From Chamaecyparis obtusa (lineage: Eukaryota; Streptophyta; Pinopsida; Cupressales; Cupressaceae), in the NCBI GenBank assembly GCA_027943335.1, contig BSBK01003559.1, forward strand, positions 496,001-560,000: a stretch of 64,000 nucleotides of DNA, written 5' to 3'. Position numbers and translations under genes: made by a program. The notes under the pieces are model-generated. The model was not told the origin of the DNA and did not search any database. It was given only the letters and a program-made list of their open reading frames with translations. Positions 59,250-64,000 of this stretch are shown here, in pieces. How positions within the stretch are numbered: the stretch's first letter is position 1; the number at the start of each line of letters is the position of its first letter.

Positions 59250-62200
59250 ATTGGTGGCAAAACACATCATAACACATATACTCCCTACTAAGTATCATCC
59301 TATCAACTGATACTTCCCCTGTAGACTTGCTCTATTGTATCCTATTGTATCCGGTCTCTACTCTTTTGTCATCTGACCAGTATCTTCCCCTTTCTCTCAA
59401 CGGTAATCTTCCCCTTTTTGCCTCCAAGGGACAAAGGGTGTGAACATTTCATAACTGTAGCCTGTTGAAGATATCCTTGTAGATCTTCCTAGCGGAAACT
59501 AGGAACGGTTTCCATGCAGCTATGACTTGATCTAGGGTATACTTCATAGCTTGAAGAGCGACAATTAGGTTTTCCATATCCTTAATTGTCTTATAGTCTG
59601 GCTCATTGAGGAGTATATCAGCATCATTTGCTGTTTTTTTGCATCAGATCAAAAATTGGAGCTATGAATAGCTGAAATCCAATGAGATCTTGGATTCTCT
59701 TTGTGTTTCCCTCAGATGCCTTTCTCAATGTGAGAGCTAAACTAGTTAGCCCACAACTATACTATGTCGCAGAAGAGGTCTTAGCATTGAACTGTGAAGT
59801 TTTCTCTTTTAGCTCTTTTGTTGTTCATTTGGTTCTTTCTGTTATATCCTTCACAAAATCTTCAAAGTTTGAAGTCTTTGTTATTATCCTCCCAGCGTCT
59901 TGTACATGTTGCTTCAATTCCCCGGTGCTAGTAGCCATAGTGGCTTTGAGGTCTTCAATCTTGTCATGAAGAATATTTATTCTCTTTTGTTCATAATGAT
60001 CAATTGCTACAGTTTTTGGATCTGTTATATCTTCTCCAATCGTTTGTGCCAGAATTTCCAGTTGATCAATTATGGGTTCTTCATCTATTTCAACATCAAG
60101 TGCAAAATTGTACAGAATATTTTTAACACTTGTTCGAACCATGTCCTGTTTTCTCTTGGTGAGCTGCTTCAGCTATCTTGTTGACATTTTGTTGATGTCA
60201 ATCAAAGTGTCACCGGTTGGAGAAGTGTCAATTTCCCCTTTCTTGGATTCAAGGTTTGCTGCAAAAGATAGCTTTCTTTTTTATGAAGATGAGCTTGGTA
60301 CATTTGTTGGTTGTTTATGTCTGATGTCCTTTTTTGTCTCTTCTTCAGCTAGCTTCTCTGCTTCCTCCATTACTTCTTGTTGAGGCTCTTCTTGTTGTTC
60401 CTCTTCTGGTTGTTGCTCTTCTTCTGGTTACTTTTCTTCTTGCTCTTTGACAACCTGTTGATCAACCTTGACCGTCTCTGCTTTATCAATGTCTTTTTCT
60501 TCAATCATCCTAACTGATGATTCCCCTATTTCTTGTTCCACTGGTATGAGTGGTGTATCTTGTACACCATTTGGGATCTTCTCACCAGTTTTGTCCTAAT
60601 CTTCAGTATTGTCCTTTACACCGGTTGTATCCTTGTCCCCGGTTTTGTCTTTGTCACCAATTGTTTCTTGATCACCGGTTGTGTCTTGTTCACTGGTAGT
60701 GAACTATTTAGGTGGGAACATTTCCTTTGCCCGTTCACCTTGTGAAGCATCCTAAGGACCTGTTGACTAAGGTGTTTCAATAGATACCTTTTCTGATGCA
60801 AGTTTCTCCTACCCCTTTGCTAGAGTGTTGAAGTCAGAATTTTTCCATAGTTGAACTGTTTCTTCATACACTTCCTTTTCTTGACCATTTATAATTTTGG
60901 CCACTCTGTCTCTTGTATCCAAGTTCAATACTTCTGCTTCCAATTAGAATCTTGATTGCTTCTTCATCAAGACCTAGTTCAACCTTTTCTAGAACTTCCC
61001 TTAAGATCTTATTATTCTTTGCTAATTTGGCTCTCCATTTTGTTAGCAGCCTTTTGTTTAGTTCAACTGGGAAGAGGGGCTTGTAGTCCTTTGGTCCTCG
61101 ATTGAAATCAAGAAAACTCTCTAACAAAGCTAGTTCTATTTTATCTTTATCATCAGTGCCTAAGGCACTAAACCATTTAGCAGCATTGCTAACTTTTCCA
61201 AAATCTAATATCTCATCAACTATGTCATCAACAGTAAGGGTTTTAGCTTTACCTTTTTCTGGAGATGCAAGGATAGTTGGAGGATCACCACCAGTGTCTT
61301 CAGTGATGTCAACAATGACTGGTTCTATTGTTGGCTTGGGTTGGACTGGTGACTCAGCGCCCAGAATGCCTTTCCCTCTACCGGTGTCCTTTTCAGGTTG
61401 CACCGAGGTCTTATGACATTCGACTTCAACTTGATGTTGCTGCTCCAGAATGATTGTCAAGATTGCAACCCCTTCATCATGAACTGCATCAACTTCTCCC
61501 GTTAGTACTTGACCAATCATCTTCCTGATGTTAAAGCTTTGTTTATATAGTTATGCTTGATTGGTTGGCTCTTGCAGGCTCAAGTGGCTTTGCACTTCCA
61601 GTAGTGCCTTTATCCTCAATTCTTTCTCCTTTGATATTGAAGATTTCCATCTTCCTTCAATAATCTCTTGTAACACTGCAGGTAGTGAGCCATGAATCTT
61701 AGTAGGCATTCTCTTAAACTTATGTAAGTTGTACACTATAGCATCTTCTATTTTTCTCGTCTTCATCACCTGCCAAAGTGCATCTCTAGTCAACAATTCT
61801 CATTCTACCTGTTGTCATTATTCCTTCAACCAATTCATCAATGATTTGTTTTATAGCCTTCTGTACTGGTTTACCAATCTTCCTTCTTCTTAGATAGGTG
61901 GTGGTTTGTTCTGTCTCAGTTTCTTCTGAGTCCTCAACTTGTGATTGTTCAGTTGTAACCGACTACACCTTCTTCTTCTGAACTTTTGGCTCATGCCTAG
62001 TTGCCTTCCTCTTCTTTGGTGTAGGAAACTATTTGACAATTACCTTCTTTGCTGCCTTTGAAGGTGCATTTTTCTTCAAATTTGCACTTATCTCTTCATA
62101 ATTGCCAAACCGGTTGGCTGAGAGATCTAGGTTACTCTCTTGAAGTGCCTCAATGTAAGCTTTGGTAGTCTTGAATGAAATCTCATAACCAAGTTCCGGT

Positions 62201-62721
62201 GCAAACTTAGTTCTTGGCTCAACAGCCTGAATGATACAATGATCGGTGCTTACAAGGCAGCAAACATCATCTTTGTACTCATCTACTATTGTCGATGGAA
62301 TTCTTTCCCTCTAATGCATTCTGAGTTGATAATCTTCAAAGTAATCAGTCATTACTTTGTTAAACCGATTTCCCAAACTGTTAACCATTTCGCCTATTTG
62401 GACCATAATTGGTCTATCTGTTAACCAAGTAACCTTACCCACTCTTGGAAAGAATTTCTGGTAAAAGAAGAGACATACTATTAGTGTCCCATACTTTAGG
62501 AATTTCTTCTCGACCATACTAAGCTTCTTCAAGTTTTCGAAGATTTGGCTCCTTAGCATAGCGCAAATGTCGTATTGAGCGTTATCGCGCATAATCCAGT
62601 GGGCTACATGAATTGCTTCACCTGGTATGTTGTTGAGATTGCTAGACTGGTAAACCTTGTAACCGATTACAACAGCAGCAAACCGGACACCTTCATCTTC
62701 AATATCAGTCACAGTCATCAT
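59250..62721 (-). pseudogene. Long non-gag/pol reading frame of the non-autonomous element
   Basis: Protein-like sequence runs on the - strand for about 1,150 codons, with at least eight in-frame stops and two or three frameshifts (about 61797 and 60950). The N-part (62721 down) has IPGEAIHVAHWIMRDNAQYD and FFPRVGKVTWLTDRPIMVQI, perhaps a folded domain. The middle has a basic patch (PTPKKRKATRHEPK, near 62020) and a region with DDIVDEILDFGKVSNAAKWF and DFNRGPKDYKPLFPVELNKR (about 61250-61050). Then come short TGDKDKTGDKDT repeats (near 60650), an E/Q-rich stretch, and a C-terminal predicted coiled coil (60142-59825). It ends against the polypurine tract. No gag zinc knuckle, protease, integrase or RT was recognised. 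I do not know its function. Confidence 0.55.
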
Positions 62722-64000
62722 ACTGATGGAAAATTGTCATTGATGTCAAAAGATTGATGTCTATTATTGATGAATATGAATGTTACATAACATATGATAC
62801 ACACAGCATGAAGTGGAATACGAATACAGTATACAGTATACAGTACAAAACAGTGATAGAAGATTATTGAATAACATAAAGATAGTTAGAACAGTATACA
62901 TACAGCAAGAAGAACAAATATAACAAAGTATATATAATAGATATGTATAATAGTTTGAATGTTAATGAAGATTATGCAACAGTATATAAAACAAGTGTAT
63001 ACTGAAAATGTATAAACAAAATGTATCAGAAACATAAATGTACAGCAGTCCATATGCAGAACGTTTGTATACAAAACATACAGATTCAGTACAGAACATA
63101 TAATATGCAGTACAGAACATATTCAGATGTATTCAAAGCAAGAGGATGATGCAGCGTCAAAGAAATTGCCGTAAAAGATACACAAACAGCAGTTTGTATG
63201 AAGGGTCGAAAGATATCAAAGGTGTCAACATCTACAGACAGAGGATGGTATATCCAGTGATTTATTGAAAACCTTTATATATGCAGCGGTTGACATAAGT
63301 AATAAATGTTTATGTAAGAATAGATGAATAGGCGATAGTTATACAGCAGCGGTGATCTTCAATAGTTTCACTGATGTATCTCTGATGTATCTCTGACATA
63401 CAACAGCGGTTGTATATTACACAAACGCATAAACATATACACAGCCACTGTAAGTGTATTACCACTGGACAGACCAATCCATGAGGGAAATATGTCAGGC
63501 CCGATACTTCAATAAGTTTGCAAAGCTAATAAAAAAGGTTCCAGATATATGACAAAAATGTAATGGCTGACAGAGATAGGATCTGTTGATGGCACAGGCC
63601 ATGTCACCATCTTCACAATATTTATTAATTGTTCCCAGGTGAAGAACAGAATAAGCATCAAAGAATATATATTAAAAGTTAAAGTTATATGCATAACTAT
63701 GCACAGCGGCAAAGACATTCATATATACGCACAGCGGCAAGACACATCCATATATATACGGCAAGACACATCATATATATGCATAGCGGCAAAGACATTC
63801 ATATATATGCACAGCGGCAAGACACATCCATATATTCAAGGAATCACAAGTCATGTATACGACTGATATGTACAACGGCTTCTTGTACCAAGTTTAAATG
63901 CTCAGAAGAAGACGTCAAACACAGCATATATACAGTAGTTTAATACTTACGAAGACAGCATGTTATATCGAAGGTTACTATGCAGCGATACATATGCTTA
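62722..64000 (-). repeat. Repetitive leader with CAGCGG-type motifs
   Basis: Upstream (on the - strand) of the long reading frame. CAGCGG or close variants occur about eight times between 63280 and 63830 (e.g. ACAGCGGCAA(A)GACA). A tandem array at about 63698-63840 alternates (CA)TATATA and CAGCGGCAAGACA(C/T) units. Between 62825 and 63125 there are repeated ACAGTATACA/CAGTACAGAACATAT phrases. No gene. Probably leader or 5' LTR sequence of the same element; the LTR boundary was not reached or not recognised. Confidence 0.5.

Noticed and set aside
61102..61416. 104-aa + strand open frame
   Set aside because: Complement of the long - strand reading frame, which is longer, continuous with its neighbours and ends at a polypurine tract.
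63638..63866. Repetitive array considered as a CRISPR-like array
   Set aside because: Units are short, degenerate and lack unique spacers of constant size, and the window is plant nuclear DNA.
1..64000. Search for tRNA, rRNA or organelle-derived DNA
   Set aside because: No cloverleaf with A/B boxes and no rRNA or chloroplast gene sequence was recognised by eye; a tRNAscan or Infernal run would be decisive.

Overview
This is a plant nuclear window: AT-rich, with two conserved plant genes in many small exons and a very high load of decayed, nested retrotransposons. Multi-kilobase introns full of LTR elements, and protein sequences that are clearly plant but not close to any angiosperm copy I know, suggest a large-genome seed plant, most likely a gymnosperm (conifer-like). 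The species cannot be fixed from sequence alone.

Two host genes are supported. (1) On the + strand, 4869-11416, is an intact-looking alpha-kleisin cohesin gene of the SYN3/RAD21.2 type. Twelve exons (2 to 13) could be joined with every splice phase consistent and no stop codon. Exon 1, with the start codon, is not in the window. (2) On the - strand, 55631-56673, are the last four exons of a DHHC-type protein S-acyltransferase resembling Arabidopsis PAT17. The exons with the catalytic DHHC domain are not present and must lie beyond 64000 if the gene is intact. The genes point toward each other, with about 44 kb of repeats between them.

Layout: 1-2156 GC-richer non-coding DNA; 2157-4160 Ty3/gypsy 3' end and LTR inside SYN3 intron 1; 4869-11416 SYN3, whose largest in-window intron (6707-9708) holds a MITE-like element in a possible solo LTR; 11.7-13.1 kb LINE ORF1 remnant (-); 14.4-14.9 kb tandem repeats; 16.3-18.1 kb Ty1/copia gag remnant (+); 19.6-25.4 kb a tandem duplication interrupted by a 4.8 kb TG...CA insertion; 25.4-32.4 kb unrecognised decayed coding regions on both strands; 33.7-37.9 kb decayed copia (-); 39.2-40.4 kb gypsy-type LTR plus primer-binding site (-); 43.5-47.3 kb unrecognised decayed coding region (-); 47.5-51.65 kb nearly whole but dead copia (+) with its 3' LTR; 54.1-54.9 kb LINE ORF1 fragment with a perfect 16-bp target-site duplication; 55.6-56.7 kb PAT17-like exons; 57.5-64 kb a gypsy LTR invaded by a non-autonomous copia-LTR element carrying a long non-gag/pol reading frame.

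There is no bacterial-style operon, CRISPR array or defence locus, and no tRNA or rRNA gene was seen. The least explained items are the retroelement-borne reading frames that are neither gag nor pol (59.2-62.7 kb, 43.5-47.3 kb, 25.4-27.0 kb, 28.7-32.4 kb), the 4.8 kb LTR-like insertion with no coding content, and the LINE fragment with target-primed hallmarks that carries only ORF1 sequence.
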